Source of the DNA: Weizmannia acidilactici
GTDB taxonomy: Bacteria > Bacillota > Bacilli > Bacillales > Bacillaceae_C
Reading direction: 5' to 3'
Assembly: GCF_008974185.1 (NCBI RefSeq)
Contig: NZ_BKZP01000009.1
Span: 39,575 to 103,574, forward strand
Length of the DNA: 64,000 bases
Part shown: positions 1 through 9,411 of the stretch, piece after piece
How positions within the stretch are numbered: the stretch's first letter is position 1
How the letters are laid out: the number at the start of each line of letters is the position of its first letter
Made by a program: the position numbers and the translations under genes
The notes under the pieces: generated by a model
What the model saw: only the letters and a program-made list of their open reading frames with translations
The model's database searches: none
What the model was told of the DNA's origin: nothing

Positions 1-923
1 GCCCAGAACACAATGGACGCGATAAACAGTGGAATATAAGCCAACAGGCGCGAACGTTCATCCCGTGTTGATTTTTTGCTGAAATACATCATGACGAAAT
101 ACCATGCCGGGATCAAGAAACCTAAAATGCTGACCAATGTGATAAAGCGGTCCAGGTTTAATATCCCGGTAGGAATCGTGGCAGCCAAAATAATGATCAA
201 ACCTATGGTGCCCAATCCGATTTTCATAAAGGTGGATTTTTTCTCATCCGGCGTCAGCGGATTGTGTACAACAGAACCCGCCAGGCCGAGATATTTTTTC
301 CGCGTTGTCGAAAAAGCGACGAGGCCTAAAAACATACCGACAGCTGCGATGCTGAAACCGAGATGGTAATTGTATTTTTGGCCGACAGTTCCGACAATTA
401 ACGGCGCAAGGAACGCACCTAAATTGACAGCCATATAGTAAATGCTGAATCCCGAGTCGCGGCGCAAGTCTTTCTCATCGTATAATTCCCCGACGGTTGA
501 AGCGGCGTTCGGCTTCAATAACCCGGTGCCGAGCACGATCAGCACCATCGAAACGATGAGTGCCGGGAACCCCGCCGGAATGGCCAGTGCGATGTGCCCG
601 AGCATAATGAGCACCCCGCCGTAAAAAACAGTTTTCACGGAACCGAGCAGGCGGTCAGAGACCCAGCCGCCGATAATCCCCGACATGTAGACGAGCGCAC
701 CGTAAATGGATGCGATGGATGCGGCGGTCGTAGGGTCCAGGCCCAATCCGCCGTTTTTCAGGCGGTCGTACATGTAATAAATGAGGATCCCTTTCATACC
801 GTAGTATGAAAATCTTTCCCAAAACTCTGTAAAGAAGAGTGTCGACAATCCCTTCGGATGACCGAAAAATCCTGTCTGGGGCACAGTCTCCAGGATTTTT
901 TTTCTATCTATGATTGCTGACAT
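1..923 (-). CDS. dtpT: Proton-coupled di-/tripeptide symporter, POT family (3' part outside window)
   Basis: Imports di- and tripeptides with protons across the cytoplasmic membrane. Read leftwards from an ATG at 923-921, preceded by a strong AAGGAGG. The protein opens with MSAIIDRKKILETVP and soon shows FFTEFWERFSYYGMKG, the PTR2/POT family signature, followed by regularly spaced hydrophobic helices. About 307 residues are present of a family length near 490; the frame is still open at base 1, so the C-terminal third lies outside the window. It is a single gene facing away from lysP, with its own leader. Family assignment is secure; the substrate is inferred from the family. Confidence 0.9.
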   Translation of the reverse strand, partial: MSAIIDRKKILETVPQTGFFGHPKGLSTLFFTEFWERFSYYGMKGILIYYMYDRLKNGGLGLDPTTAASIASIYGALVYMSGIIGGWVSDRLLGSVKTVFYGGVLIMLGHIALAIPAGFPALIVSMVLIVLGTGLLKPNAASTVGELYDEKDLRRDSGFSIYYMAVNLGAFLAPLIVGTVGQKYNYHLGFSIAAVGMFLGLVAFSTTRKKYLGLAGSVVHNPLTPDEKKSTFMKIGLGTIGLIIILAATIPTGILNLDRFITLVSILGFLIPAWYFVMMYFSKKSTRDERSRLLAYIPLFIASIVFW

Positions 924-1082
924 TCAATTGCCTCCTTATTGAAATATAAATTGTTGGAATTGACTGAAAAATAAGTGCTGGAATATGAACGGAATGAACA
1001 CGATAGAATAAATATTAGCGTAAAACTAAAAAAAAATAAAGATAAATTTATTTCCAAAATTATATTTTAAAATAATAAATTC

Positions 1083-1118
1083 AGAGGAAAAACCGCATGA
1101 GACAACGGTTTTTCCTCT
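1083..1118. repeat. Perfect 13-bp inverted repeat in the dtpT leader
   Basis: AGAGGAAAAACCG at 1083-1095 is mirrored exactly at 1106-1118 around a 10-nt loop. On the minus strand the stem is followed by an AT-rich run without a clean U-tract. It may be a weak terminator, an attenuator of dtpT, or an operator. The rest of 924-1239 is very AT-rich and holds no gene. Confidence 0.55.
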
Positions 1119-1197
1119 AATTTTAAAAAATAATTTTCTATTATTATATAAAATGATAACCTTCTGATTTTTATAATATGTAGGTCCGGGTTGCTCC

Positions 1198-1230
1198 GCA
1201 AAAAAACCCGCGGTACCTTCCCGCGGGTTT
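1198..1230 (-). terminator. Intrinsic terminator of the lysine permease gene
   Basis: AACCCGCGG and CCGCGGGTT form a 9-bp stem with a 7-nt loop. On the minus strand it is followed by a run of T residues. It lies just after the permease stop codon. Confidence 0.85.
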
Positions 1231-1239
1231 TTACCAACA

Positions 1240-2736
1240 TTATTGTTCTCTTCTCAAATCGCATTCCTGCAACGAAACCATTTTTGTTTTCTTCGCAAAT
1301 TTATAGCCGAGCCACACAGCGATAAAGATCGGAAGTCCGATGTAAGAGACAAGCACGCTCTTCCAGTCAATGTGGCTACCTAAAAATGCGGAATAATTTT
1401 GGCCGAGAATGACAAGCGCACAAACGGTAAACGCGAAAATCGGGCCGAACGGGAACCATTTCGAACGGTAAGGAAGATCATTTAAATCCTTTCCTTGCGC
1501 GACATAAGCGCGGCGGAAACGGTAATGGCTGATGGCAATGCCGAGCCATGCGATAAAACCGGACATGCCGGATGCGTTCAGCAGCCAGTTGTACACTGCC
1601 CCGTCGCCGAAAAAGGAAGCGAGAAATGCCAGCGTGCCGACAAGGGAAGTGACAATCAAAGCATTTACCGGGACGCCGCGTTTATTCAGCTTCGCGAGGA
1701 ATTTCGGCGCTTTTCCGTCACGTGCCAAATCCCAAAGCATCCGCGTTGAAGCATACATGCCGGAGTTTCCGGCGGATAGCACGGCGGTTAAAATAATCGC
1801 ATTCATGACCGACGCCGCAAACGCAACCCCGGCGCGCTGGAACACAATCGTAAACGGACTCATCGTAATGTCGTCGGCCGTTAATTTCGAATCCGTAAAC
1901 GGGATCAACAGGCCGATGACAAAAATCGCCAAAATATAGAAGAGCAAGATTCTCCAAAACACGGATTTCACCGCATGCGGAATCGTTTTCTTCGGTTCCA
2001 CGCTCTCGCCGGCCGCAACTCCGAGCAGCTCCGTTCCCTGGAAAGAGAAGCCGGCTGCCATAAAGATGCCGAGCACGGCCAAAAATCCTCCGTGGATCGG
2101 GCCGTCTGCGACAGTGAAGTTGTGGAAGCCGATCGCTTTGCCGCCCATAATGCCGAAAATCATCAAAGCACCGACCACGATAAAAGCGATCACGGTCACG
2201 ACTTTAATGATGGAAAACCAGTATTCCGCTTCCCCAAATCCTTTTACAGACAAGTAATTTAATAAAAACATAATGACAAGGCATGCCGCGCTCCATACAA
2301 TGGAAGGCGTGTGCGGGAACCAAAACTTCATAATAATCGTGGCCGCCGACAATTCGGCCGCAATCGTAATTGCCCAGTTGTACCAGTAATTCCAGCCGAG
2401 CGCGAATCCCAATGCAGGGTCCACAAATTTTGTCGCATACGTGCTGAATGTCCCGGCAACCGGCATATACGCCGCCATTTCCGCGAGGCTTGTCATTAAA
2501 AAGAACACCATGACGCCGATTAACGAATAGGCCAAAAGCGCTCCGCCCGGCCCTGCGCTGTGGATCGCGCCGCCGCTTGCCAAAAACAGCCCCGTCCCGA
2601 TCGATCCGCCGAGCGAAATCATCGTCAGGTGGCGGGATTTTAACTTCCGTTTCAGCTCCGTAACTTCTCCTGTTTTCGGAATGGCAACCGGTCCTGTTCC
2701 GGCTGCAGTGCTTTGCCCTTTATAGATGTCATCCAT
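1240..2736 (-). CDS. lysP: Lysine permease, amino acid-polyamine-organocation (APC) family
   Basis: A 498-residue membrane carrier with about 12 hydrophobic helices after a 35-residue hydrophilic N-terminus. GGSIGTGLFLASG in helix 1 is the APC signature, and GTFSTYATKFVDPALGFALG is typical of the LysP branch. The start ATG at 2736 follows AAAGGAGTG. The upstream leader is a lysine riboswitch, so expression should fall when lysine is plentiful; this agrees with lysine uptake as the function. The gene is monocistronic, with an intrinsic terminator directly after it. The family is certain. Lysine specificity is supported independently by sequence type and by the riboswitch. Confidence 0.88.
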   Translation of the reverse strand: MDDIYKGQSTAAGTGPVAIPKTGEVTELKRKLKSRHLTMISLGGSIGTGLFLASGGAIHSAGPGGALLAYSLIGVMVFFLMTSLAEMAAYMPVAGTFSTYATKFVDPALGFALGWNYWYNWAITIAAELSAATIIMKFWFPHTPSIVWSAACLVIMFLLNYLSVKGFGEAEYWFSIIKVVTVIAFIVVGALMIFGIMGGKAIGFHNFTVADGPIHGGFLAVLGIFMAAGFSFQGTELLGVAAGESVEPKKTIPHAVKSVFWRILLFYILAIFVIGLLIPFTDSKLTADDITMSPFTIVFQRAGVAFAASVMNAIILTAVLSAGNSGMYASTRMLWDLARDGKAPKFLAKLNKRGVPVNALIVTSLVGTLAFLASFFGDGAVYNWLLNASGMSGFIAWLGIAISHYRFRRAYVAQGKDLNDLPYRSKWFPFGPIFAFTVCALVILGQNYSAFLGSHIDWKSVLVSYIGLPIFIAVWLGYKFAKKTKMVSLQECDLRREQ

Positions 2737-2780
2737 GTTGATACACTCCTTTTTGTGATGGGAAGGAGCAGGGAATAAAC

Positions 2781-2812
2781 AAAAATGCCGCGGTCGTGGA
2801 GACCAGCGGCAT
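2781..2812 (-). terminator. Expression-platform terminator of the lysine riboswitch
   Basis: On the minus strand ATGCCGC...GGTC pairs with GACC...GCGGCAT, and TTTTTG follows directly. It sits between the aptamer and the lysP ribosome binding site, as expected for a transcription-off riboswitch. Confidence 0.85.
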
Positions 2813-2828
2813 GTCGCATATACCCTCC

Positions 2829-3036
2829 ATCATACCTTCCGTAGATAGCTCAACACATATGCGAGAGGATTAGCGCATATGTGACAGTTCTGTTCCTGTT
2901 CGGAAACAGCCCCAACATGGCGGTCCGGGATCCTCCGCCACATTTCGGCAGCTTTTCCTTTCAATCGGGGTCCTTAACTTTACCCGTGTCTCACCCAACT
3001 TACTCATAAAAGCTGCGACCTCTACCTCACCGGATT
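2829..3036 (-). promoter_or_regulatory. Lysine riboswitch (L box) aptamer
   Basis: The minus strand carries the conserved L-box blocks in order: AGGTAGAGGTCGC, TGAGTA, GGAAAAGCTGCCGAAAT, TTGGGGCTGTTTCC, GGAACAG...CTGTCA and GAGCTATCT. Lysine binding would favour the downstream terminator at 2781-2812. Edges are approximate. With its promoter it fills the gap between lysP and the divergent pot operon. Confidence 0.93.
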
Positions 3037-3072
3037 TGATGAGGATTTTTATTCAATTGAAGTACTATTTTT

Positions 3073-3100
3073 ATTATATTCGTTTTTGACGGAAAATCAA
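3073..3100 (-). promoter_or_regulatory. Sigma-A type promoter of the lysine riboswitch-lysP unit
   Basis: On the minus strand TTGATT (3100-3095) and TATAAT (3078-3073) are separated by 16 bp, placing transcription start just ahead of the aptamer. Confidence 0.65.
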
Positions 3101-3205
3101 TAGGGAAGGATTGCCAGGCTGTTTTTGCCGGAGAGAAGGCTCTGTTAAAAGATTGTCGTTGTCCGTGAGGGATCCGCTTATCAAATAGCCCCACATAAAA
3201 ATTGC

Positions 3206-3233
3206 TGGACATTTAAGTGCTTTTTTGTATAAT
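3206..3233 (+). promoter_or_regulatory. Promoter of the regulator-potABCD operon
   Basis: TGGACA (3206-3211) and a perfect TATAAT (3228-3233) with a 16-bp spacer, the latter preceded by TTTTTTG. It lies upstream of the regulator and directly next to a palindromic operator candidate. Confidence 0.6.
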
Positions 3234-3242
3234 ACAGTTGAT

Positions 3243-3294
3243 AGTAAACTTTTAGTTTACTTTTGTAAAACTTTATTGTTTAGAAGTTTACAAA
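3243..3294 (+). promoter_or_regulatory. Palindromic operator candidate for the polyamine operon
   Basis: AGTAAACT and AGTTTACT form a perfect 8-bp palindrome with a 3-nt centre (3243-3261). A second, wider pair TTTGTAAA (3262-3269) and TTTACAAA (3287-3294) follows. Both lie just downstream of the -10 box and ahead of the XRE-cupin gene, where an autorepressor would act. Confidence 0.5.
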
Positions 3295-3320
3295 TGTTAA
3301 ACAGTATGGAAGGTTTTATG

Positions 3321-3863
3321 ATGGAAATAGGCAAAAAGATTAAAAATTTACGGTTGAAAAAAGGCCTGACCCAGGAAGAACTGGGGGAACGTACCGACTT
3401 AAGCAAAGGTTATATTTCACAGCTGGAAAGAGATTTGAGTTCACCGTCAATCGACACATTTTTCAATATTTTGGAAGTGCTTGGCTGCACTCCGAAAGAA
3501 TTTTTCGATGAGGAAGAGCGCGAGCAGAAAGTTGTATACGGGGAAGACGACCAGACCGATTATGCGGATGAAGAGCGCGGCTACAAAATCCAGTGGCTTG
3601 TGCCGGAATCCAATGAAAAGGAAATGGAACCGATTTTGTTGACGCTCGAGGAAAAAGGGGAATTTAAAACATTTGAGCCTTCTTTATCGGAGACATTTGC
3701 TTATGTGTTGGAAGGCCGGATTATGGTGAGGCTTGGCAAACGCATATACCGTGCAAAAGCGGGTGAGGCCATTTACTACCATGCGTCGGATGAGCACCAG
3801 ATCGTGAATGGTGCAAACGGGCGGTCAAGGCTCCTGCTTGTTGCCACGGAATCTTACCTGTAA
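3321..3863 (+). CDS. XRE-cupin transcriptional regulator of the polyamine transport operon
   Basis: A 180-residue regulator. Residues 1-65 form a Xre/Cro helix-turn-helix (KKIKNLRLKKGLTQEEL, then SKGYISQLERDLSSPS). Residues 105-178 form a cupin fold, in the PuuR/YdcN style, likely to bind a small effector. ATG at 3321 is chosen over an upstream in-frame ATG because GGAAGG at 3308-3313 is well spaced from it; ATG 3318 is nearly as good. It precedes potA by 62 bp on the same strand, so it is probably co-transcribed and controls polyamine uptake. Effector identity (spermidine or putrescine) is inferred from context. Confidence 0.85.
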   Translation: MEIGKKIKNLRLKKGLTQEELGERTDLSKGYISQLERDLSSPSIDTFFNILEVLGCTPKEFFDEEEREQKVVYGEDDQTDYADEERGYKIQWLVPESNEKEMEPILLTLEEKGEFKTFEPSLSETFAYVLEGRIMVRLGKRIYRAKAGEAIYYHASDEHQIVNGANGRSRLLLVATESYL

Positions 3864-3925
3864 GCATTTTGCCTGGTGATGCCCGTATCCGTTAATCATC
3901 TGTAAAAACAAAGAGGAGGACAGCG

Positions 3926-5032
3926 ATGGACAGCAATATCATCATTCGTTTTGAACATGTCACCAAGCAATACGATGACGATCCCGCCGTTTTGGACGAT
4001 GTCAGTTTTGAAATTGAACGCGGAAAATTTTACACCTTGCTCGGCCCGTCCGGATGCGGGAAAACGACGATCCTGCGCCTGATTGCCGGATTTACAGGGC
4101 CGACAAATGGCAATATTTACTTTAACGGAAAAATTGTCAACGATGTGCCGGCCGACCGGCGCCAGGTGAACACCGTTTTCCAGGATTATGCCTTATTTCC
4201 GCATTTAAATGTGTATGAAAACGTCGCATTCGGGCTGCGCATTAAAAAAATGAAGCAGGCCGCCATTGACCAAAAAGTAAAAGAAGCGCTGAAGTTTGTG
4301 AATCTCGAAGGCTATGAAAACAGGGAAATCAGCGAAATGTCGGGCGGGCAGCGGCAGCGCGTGGCCATTGCGCGCGCGATCGTCAATGAACCGGAAGTGA
4401 TTTTGCTGGACGAACCGCTTTCCGCCCTCGATTTGAAACTGCGGACGGAGATGCAGTACGAACTGCGAGAACTGCAGCGCCGACTCGGCATTACCTTTAT
4501 TTTTGTCACGCACGACCAGGAAGAGGCGCTGGCGATGAGTGATGAGATTTTTGTCATAAATAATGGAAAAATCCAGCAGAGTGGCACGCCGACCGATATT
4601 TACGATGAACCGATCAACCGCTTTGTCGCGGATTTCATCGGCGAATCGAATATCCTCCCGGGCAAGATGATCCGCGACTGTCTTGTCGAATTCAACGGGC
4701 GGCAGTTTGAGTGCGTCGACCGCGGCTTTGACAAAAACGAGCCGGTTGAAATTGTCATCCGCCCGGAAGATTTGGAAATGACAAGCCCGGAAAAAGGGAA
4801 ATTGAAAGTGCGAGTCGATACGCAGCTGTTTCGCGGCGTACATTATGAAATTTGCTGCTACGACGAAGAGGGGAATGAGTGGCTTGTCCACTCCACGAAA
4901 AAAGCAAAAGTTGGGGAATGGGTAGGGCTCCATTTCGACCCGGAAGCGATCCACGTCATGAGATTCGGCGAAACGGAAGAGGAATTTGACAAACGCCTGG
5001 AAACGTACGAAGAGGTGGGTCATGAAAATTAA
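3926..5032 (+). CDS. potA: Spermidine/putrescine ABC transporter ATPase
   Basis: The cytoplasmic ATP-hydrolysing subunit that powers polyamine import with PotB and PotC. At 368 residues it has the family length. Walker [10 protein letters not shown] lies near residue 40, the signature [14 protein letters not shown] near 138, Walker [13 protein letters not shown] near 158 and the switch histidine in [11 protein letters not shown]-terminal TOBE-type domain starts around residue 270. AGGAGG precedes the ATG. The potB start overlaps the 3' end, indicating translational coupling in a regulator-A-B-C-D operon. Confidence 0.96.
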   Translation: MDSNIIIRFEHVTKQYDDDPAVLDDVSFEIERGKFYTLLGPSGCGKTTILRLIAGFTGPTNGNIYFNGKIVNDVPADRRQVNTVFQDYALFPHLNVYENVAFGLRIKKMKQAAIDQKVKEALKFVNLEGYENREISEMSGGQRQRVAIARAIVNEPEVILLDEPLSALDLKLRTEMQYELRELQRRLGITFIFVTHDQEEALAMSDEIFVINNGKIQQSGTPTDIYDEPINRFVADFIGESNILPGKMIRDCLVEFNGRQFECVDRGFDKNEPVEIVIRPEDLEMTSPEKGKLKVRVDTQLFRGVHYEICCYDEEGNEWLVHSTKKAKVGEWVGLHFDPEAIHVMRFGETEEEFDKRLETYEEVGHEN

Positions 5033-5813
5033 CGCGCGGAATTTATACCTCGTCCCGTACGTGCTGTGGATTGTCCTCTTCGTTGTGGCGCCGATTCTGC
5101 TCATTCTCTATTATTCTTTTTTTGATATTGAAGGCCATTTGTCACTTGTGAACTATGAAAAATTTTTCACGCCCGTTTATTTGAAAATGGCGCTGAATTC
5201 TTTTTGGTACGCATTTTTAATTACGGCTTTTACGCTGCTCATTTCGTATCCGACCGCGTATCTTTTGACAAAATCCCGGCATAAGCAGCTGTGGCTGTTG
5301 CTTATCATTTTGCCGACATGGATCAACCTGCTGTTAAAAGCATATGCGTTCCTCGGCATTTTCGGCACGTTCGGCCCGGCCAATTCATTTTTGGAGTTTA
5401 TCGGCATCGGGCAAAAGCAGATTTTATTTACCGATTTCAGCTTTTTATTTGTTTCAACCTATATTTTTATTCCGTTTATGATTTTGCCGATTTATAACGC
5501 CCTGGAAGAATTGGATCCGGTATTTATTGATGCGGCGCGCGACCTCGGGGCATCGAGATGGACCACTTTCCGCCGCGTCGTATTTCCGCTCACGTTGGAC
5601 GGCGTCAAATCGGGATGCCAGGCCGTTTTTATCCCGTCCCTGTCGCTCTTTATGATTACGCGCCTGATTGCCGGAAACCGCGTCATTACGCTCGGCACTG
5701 CGATTGAAGAGCATTTCCTCGTCACGCAGGACTGGGGTATGGGTTCTGCGATTGCCGTCTTTTTGATCATTGCGATGGTCATCATCATGATCCTGACAGG
5801 AAATCGGAAGTGA
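5022..5813 (+). CDS. potB: Spermidine/putrescine ABC transporter permease PotB
   Basis: A 263-residue integral membrane subunit with about six helices. The EAA loop that contacts PotA is visible as [18 protein letters not shown] around residue 165. The start ATG at 5022 lies inside the end of potA and follows AGAGGTGGG, which supports coupled translation. PotB and PotC form the membrane channel. Order and overlaps match the standard pot operon. Confidence 0.95.
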   Translation: MKINARNLYLVPYVLWIVLFVVAPILLILYYSFFDIEGHLSLVNYEKFFTPVYLKMALNSFWYAFLITAFTLLISYPTAYLLTKSRHKQLWLLLIILPTWINLLLKAYAFLGIFGTFGPANSFLEFIGIGQKQILFTDFSFLFVSTYIFIPFMILPIYNALEELDPVFIDAARDLGASRWTTFRRVVFPLTLDGVKSGCQAVFIPSLSLFMITRLIAGNRVITLGTAIEEHFLVTQDWGMGSAIAVFLIIAMVIIMILTGNRK

Positions 5814-5822
5814 GGGGTGAAC

Positions 5823-6626
5823 ATGAAAAGAAAATGGAAACTGTCAAACCTTTATCTGATCTTCGTCTTTATTGTCCTTTACGCGCCGATTTTCTACTTA
5901 ATGTACTATTCATTTAATAAGGCCGGCAATATGCATGATTTTACCGGCTTCACCTGGGAATGGTATAAAGAAGTGTTCCACGATACAAGGCTGATGATTA
6001 TTGTCATCAATACGCTTGTCATTGCGCTTCTTGCTTCCGCGATTTCGACCGTCATCGGCGTGATGGGGGCCCTCGCCATCCGCTTTGTGAAAAGAAGAAG
6101 GACGAAAAACACGCTGCTGTCTTTCAATAATGTGCTCATTGTCAGCCCGGATGTCATTATCGGCGCATCTTTCCTGATTTTGTTTACGATTGCGGGGATC
6201 AAGCTTGGGTTTACATCCGTTTTGATTTCGCACATCGCTTTTTGCATCCCGATTGTGGTGCTGATGGTGCTGCCGAAATTGCAGGAAATGAGCCCGACTT
6301 TGATCGATGCGGCGCGCGACCTCGGGGCAAGCCAGTGGGACGTGTTGTCAAAAGTCATTCTCCCGTATATTACACCGGGGATTTTTGCCGGCTTTTTCAT
6401 GGCCCTGACGTATTCGCTCGATGATTTTGCCGTCACTTTTTTCGTCACGGGCAACGGCTACTCCACGCTTTCCGTTGAAATTTATTCGCGGGCGCGCCAG
6501 GGGATTTCGCTGACAATCAATGCATTGTCGACGCTGCTCTTTTTCTTCTCCATAATCCTTGTGATCGGGTACTACCTGATTAATCAGCGTCAGGCCCGCA
6601 CAAACGGAATGGGGGTAAGAAAATGA
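5823..6626 (+). CDS. potC: Spermidine/putrescine ABC transporter permease PotC
   Basis: The second channel subunit, 267 residues, about six helices. It carries the permease EAA loop [19 protein letters not shown] near residue 158. ATG 5823 follows GAGGGG with good spacing; a GTG six bases earlier is less likely. It starts 9 bp after the potB stop and overlaps the potD start by four bases (ATGA). Confidence 0.95.
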   Translation: MKRKWKLSNLYLIFVFIVLYAPIFYLMYYSFNKAGNMHDFTGFTWEWYKEVFHDTRLMIIVINTLVIALLASAISTVIGVMGALAIRFVKRRRTKNTLLSFNNVLIVSPDVIIGASFLILFTIAGIKLGFTSVLISHIAFCIPIVVLMVLPKLQEMSPTLIDAARDLGASQWDVLSKVILPYITPGIFAGFFMALTYSLDDFAVTFFVTGNGYSTLSVEIYSRARQGISLTINALSTLLFFFSIILVIGYYLINQRQARTNGMGVRK

Positions 6627-7696
6627 AACAATTGGTGCGCGCTTTCGCCGCGGTTCTCGTTGTCGCGCTTGCCTTGCAGTTTCTCACGGTCCGCTTGAAT
6701 AAAACGGAAGGCTACGCCGGCGGCAACACTTTGACGATTTATAACTGGGGGGACTATATCGACCCGGCTTTGATCAAAAAATTTGAAAAGCAGACCGGCA
6801 TCAAAGTCATCTACCAAACTTTCGATTCCAACGAAGCGATGATGACAAAAATTTCTCAGGGCGGCACGACGTTTGATGTTGCGGTCCCGTCTGAATATAT
6901 GATAGAGAAAATGAAAAAAGAGCACCTTTTAATCCCGCTCGACCATTCTAAATTGCCAAACTTAAAGTATATTGACCCGCGGTTTCTCAATTTATCGTTT
7001 GACCCGGGAAATAAGTATTCCGTTCCTTACTTCTGGGGCACGGTCGGGATTGTGTACAATTCGAGCATGCTGGGCGGCAAAAAAATCACAAGCTGGAATG
7101 ATTTGTGGGACAAAGATTTGAAAAATGAGATCCTGCTTGTGGACGGCGCCCGCGAAGTGATAGGCATGGGCCTCAACAGCCTGCACTACTCGCTGAACGA
7201 TACAAATGAAAAACATTTGGAGCAGGCAAAAGCGAAACTTGATCGTCTGATGCCGAATGTGAAGGCGATCGTCGGCGATGAAATCAAGATGCTTTTGGCA
7301 AACGAGGAAGCTTCGATCGGCGTCGTATGGTCCGGCGATGCGGCAGAGATCATGTCGGAAAACAAAAAACTGAACTATGTCGTGCCAAGCGAAGGCTCGA
7401 ATCTTTGGTTTGACAATATGGTCATTCCGAAAACAGCGAAAAATGTGGACGGTGCCCTCAGGTTCATCAATTTTATGCTTGACCCGGAAAATGCCGCGCA
7501 AAATGCTGAGTATGTCGGCTACTCGACGCCGAACAAAGCGGCGCTCAAGCTCCTGCCGAAATCGATCGCAGGCGATAAGCGCTTCTACCCGGACGTGGCG
7601 ATGACGAAAAAGCTGGAAGTATACAAAAACCTCGGCAAAAAAAATCTCGCCCGGTACAACGAGCTCTTTTTGGAGTTTAAAATGCATACAAAATAA
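6623..7696 (+). CDS. potD: Spermidine/putrescine-binding protein PotD
   Basis: The extracellular polyamine-binding component, 357 residues. Residues 1-25 form a basic-hydrophobic signal segment. The mature part begins with LTIYNWGDYIDP, the hallmark opening of PotD/PotF proteins. Binding-pocket stretches such as YFWGTVGIVYN and WSGDAAE are recognisable. No lipobox cysteine is present in the signal region, so it may stay anchored by an uncleaved N-terminal helix rather than as a lipoprotein. Last gene of the operon; an intrinsic terminator follows. Confidence 0.94.
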   Translation: MKQLVRAFAAVLVVALALQFLTVRLNKTEGYAGGNTLTIYNWGDYIDPALIKKFEKQTGIKVIYQTFDSNEAMMTKISQGGTTFDVAVPSEYMIEKMKKEHLLIPLDHSKLPNLKYIDPRFLNLSFDPGNKYSVPYFWGTVGIVYNSSMLGGKKITSWNDLWDKDLKNEILLVDGAREVIGMGLNSLHYSLNDTNEKHLEQAKAKLDRLMPNVKAIVGDEIKMLLANEEASIGVVWSGDAAEIMSENKKLNYVVPSEGSNLWFDNMVIPKTAKNVDGALRFINFMLDPENAAQNAEYVGYSTPNKAALKLLPKSIAGDKRFYPDVAMTKKLEVYKNLGKKNLARYNELFLEFKMHTK

Positions 7697-7699
7697 AGA

Positions 7700-7731
7700 A
7701 GCTGTCCCGCAAAGAGCGGGGCAGTTTTTTT
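7700..7731 (+). terminator. Intrinsic terminator of the pot operon
   Basis: CTGTCCCGC and GCGGGGCAG pair around AAAGA, followed by TTTTTTT. Confidence 0.9.
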
Positions 7732-7799
7732 AGAGGGGTACCGGGAGCGGCTGGGGCTGGAGGACGGTTACAGGAAAAAGACAATAGCCGGGAAATCCG

Positions 7800-7945
7800 C
7801 GGCCGGAATGTCTCAAAGAAGAGCCCAATTAGACAAATGACAGGAGGACCGCGGTAGAAATGTCTAATAGAGGGTCCAAATTAGACAAAAGTCGGAGGAG
7901 CCGGAACCGAAATGTCTCATAGAGGGTCCTAATTAGACATTTCAA
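7800..7945. repeat. 52-bp-period hairpin array, three units (convergent gap potD/TPR gene)
   Basis: Three units begin at 7807, 7859 and 7911, exactly 52 bp apart. Each has a 31-nt imperfect inverted repeat opening AATGTCT and closing with AGACA (AGACATT in the last), then about 21 nt of purine-rich spacer containing GGAGGA. Arms are conserved while spacers vary. The array fills the gap between the convergent potD and TPR genes; no gene is seen in 7732-8019. Confidence 0.85.
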
Positions 7946-8019
7946 GCCAGCCAATGTAGCAACCTTCCAAATTAAATCCGGCCCCCAACCATCCTGTCTT
8001 GAGTCGGCACCGCCCCTCA

Positions 8020-9411
8020 TTACGCCCTTCTTTTTTCCATATCAATATACAAATTCCGGTAAGCTTTCGATTCGGAGTGCATGCCGAGCTCATGGTAGAT
8101 TTTTGACAGCCATTTGACCGGATTCGGATCGTTCCCCTTTAATTCCATTTCCCAGCTGAAACATTCAATCGCTTTTTCATACTGCCCAAACTCAAAGTAT
8201 AGTTCCCCGAGTGCCGATTGACGGTCGGGGTCGTCGGCCATTCCGTGCATTTGTTCCACTTTCCGGATTACCGGCAAAGCTCCAAGCGCCTGTTTAAACG
8301 GAAGAAGCCATTCTTTTATATAAGAAGTATCCCGGTTCCGGAACAGATGGGTTATACATTTTTCCAGGAATGTTTCCGCCTGTGCAGGGTGCCCGGCAAA
8401 GAACGGGGCAAGCCGGTTCAGCGGTTCAATGTCAACATCACCTTCATCCAAATTCCATGATGCGAGCATTTTCCAGATTTTTTCGGCTTGTTCCCCGCCA
8501 AGCTGCACTTGTGGATCGAGGACCATTGGGATCAATTTCTCCGGCTGTTTCATTTTTAGATAATATTCCAGCAAATCTTCCTGCAGCGGTTGGTAATGGG
8601 GTGCGCGGGAATAGAGGTTTTCCAGCACGGCCATTTTATCCTGTACTGCCAAATGCCCGTCCAGCAGATCCAGCAGGGCGGAGTAACCGGAATCCGATGG
8701 CGCCTGTTCCATTTTCCGGATCCACAATACGGTTTCATCCAGCCAGCGGTTTTGTGAACGGAGCAGATTAACCAGCTTTTGAAAAGACGCTTCGTCATTC
8801 ATTTCCTTATACAATATTTTTTCGGCATAGAGGCTGTCTTTTTGGATCAGTTCTGGTGAGACCGTTCGGTACAGTTTTTCATATTTAATCAAGTTCAAAT
8901 CGCGGGAAATTTGTTTGACCCAGCTTTGCTTCGGCGCAAAGTCCGTTAAAATGCGGAGAATGCGGGCGCATTGCAGCAATTGCCCGTTGCGGCGGTATTC
9001 ATAAAAAATGGACTGGATATATTCAAACAGCTTCCGTTTTGGGACAAATGATTCAAAAAATGTGGCAATCAAAGCAGTTTCATGGGGTGTAAACAATTTC
9101 TCAATTTTTCCTGTGAGGTGGTCAAAACTGATTTTCTTAAAGTTGCGGTTTGCCTGGAAAAGAATGCGGATCAGCGGATCAGGTGCTTTAAACACGATGC
9201 CGTCCCGGAAAGCGTGGGCCAAAATAGAGCCTCTTTTGATTTTCGTTGTCGGCATGGCGTTTAAATACTGGTTCCGGTAAAAAAAGAGGTACCACAACCG
9301 GCCGTCATCCCCTGAAACCTCGACGATTTTTCCCTGTAAAAAAACGGCCATCCTTTCGATCTCCGCCTGAACGGTGTGCTTATGGTCCATAATGGTCAAT
9401 TGGGCTGCCAT
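8020..9411 (-). CDS. Tetratricopeptide-repeat protein of unknown function
   Basis: A 463-residue, leucine- and charge-rich, mostly helical soluble protein. The C-terminal hundred residues contain TPR-like pairs: DRQSALGELYFEFGQYEKAI, then KWLSKIYHELGMHSESKAY. The middle is compatible with more degenerate TPR or alpha-solenoid units. The first 100 residues contain beta-type segments (GKIVEVSGDDGRLWYLFFYR). No signal peptide or membrane helix. GAGGAGGGG precedes ATG 9411. It stands alone, convergent to potD. I do not recognise a specific family; a scaffold or partner-binding role is a guess from the repeats. Confidence 0.8.
   Translation of the reverse strand: MAAQLTIMDHKHTVQAEIERMAVFLQGKIVEVSGDDGRLWYLFFYRNQYLNAMPTTKIKRGSILAHAFRDGIVFKAPDPLIRILFQANRNFKKISFDHLTGKIEKLFTPHETALIATFFESFVPKRKLFEYIQSIFYEYRRNGQLLQCARILRILTDFAPKQSWVKQISRDLNLIKYEKLYRTVSPELIQKDSLYAEKILYKEMNDEASFQKLVNLLRSQNRWLDETVLWIRKMEQAPSDSGYSALLDLLDGHLAVQDKMAVLENLYSRAPHYQPLQEDLLEYYLKMKQPEKLIPMVLDPQVQLGGEQAEKIWKMLASWNLDEGDVDIEPLNRLAPFFAGHPAQAETFLEKCITHLFRNRDTSYIKEWLLPFKQALGALPVIRKVEQMHGMADDPDRQSALGELYFEFGQYEKAIECFSWEMELKGNDPNPVKWLSKIYHELGMHSESKAYRNLYIDMEKRRA

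Noticed and set aside
4205..5104. Long minus-strand frame opposite potA
   Set aside because: Antisense shadow of a certain gene with atypical, arginine- and phenylalanine-rich translation.
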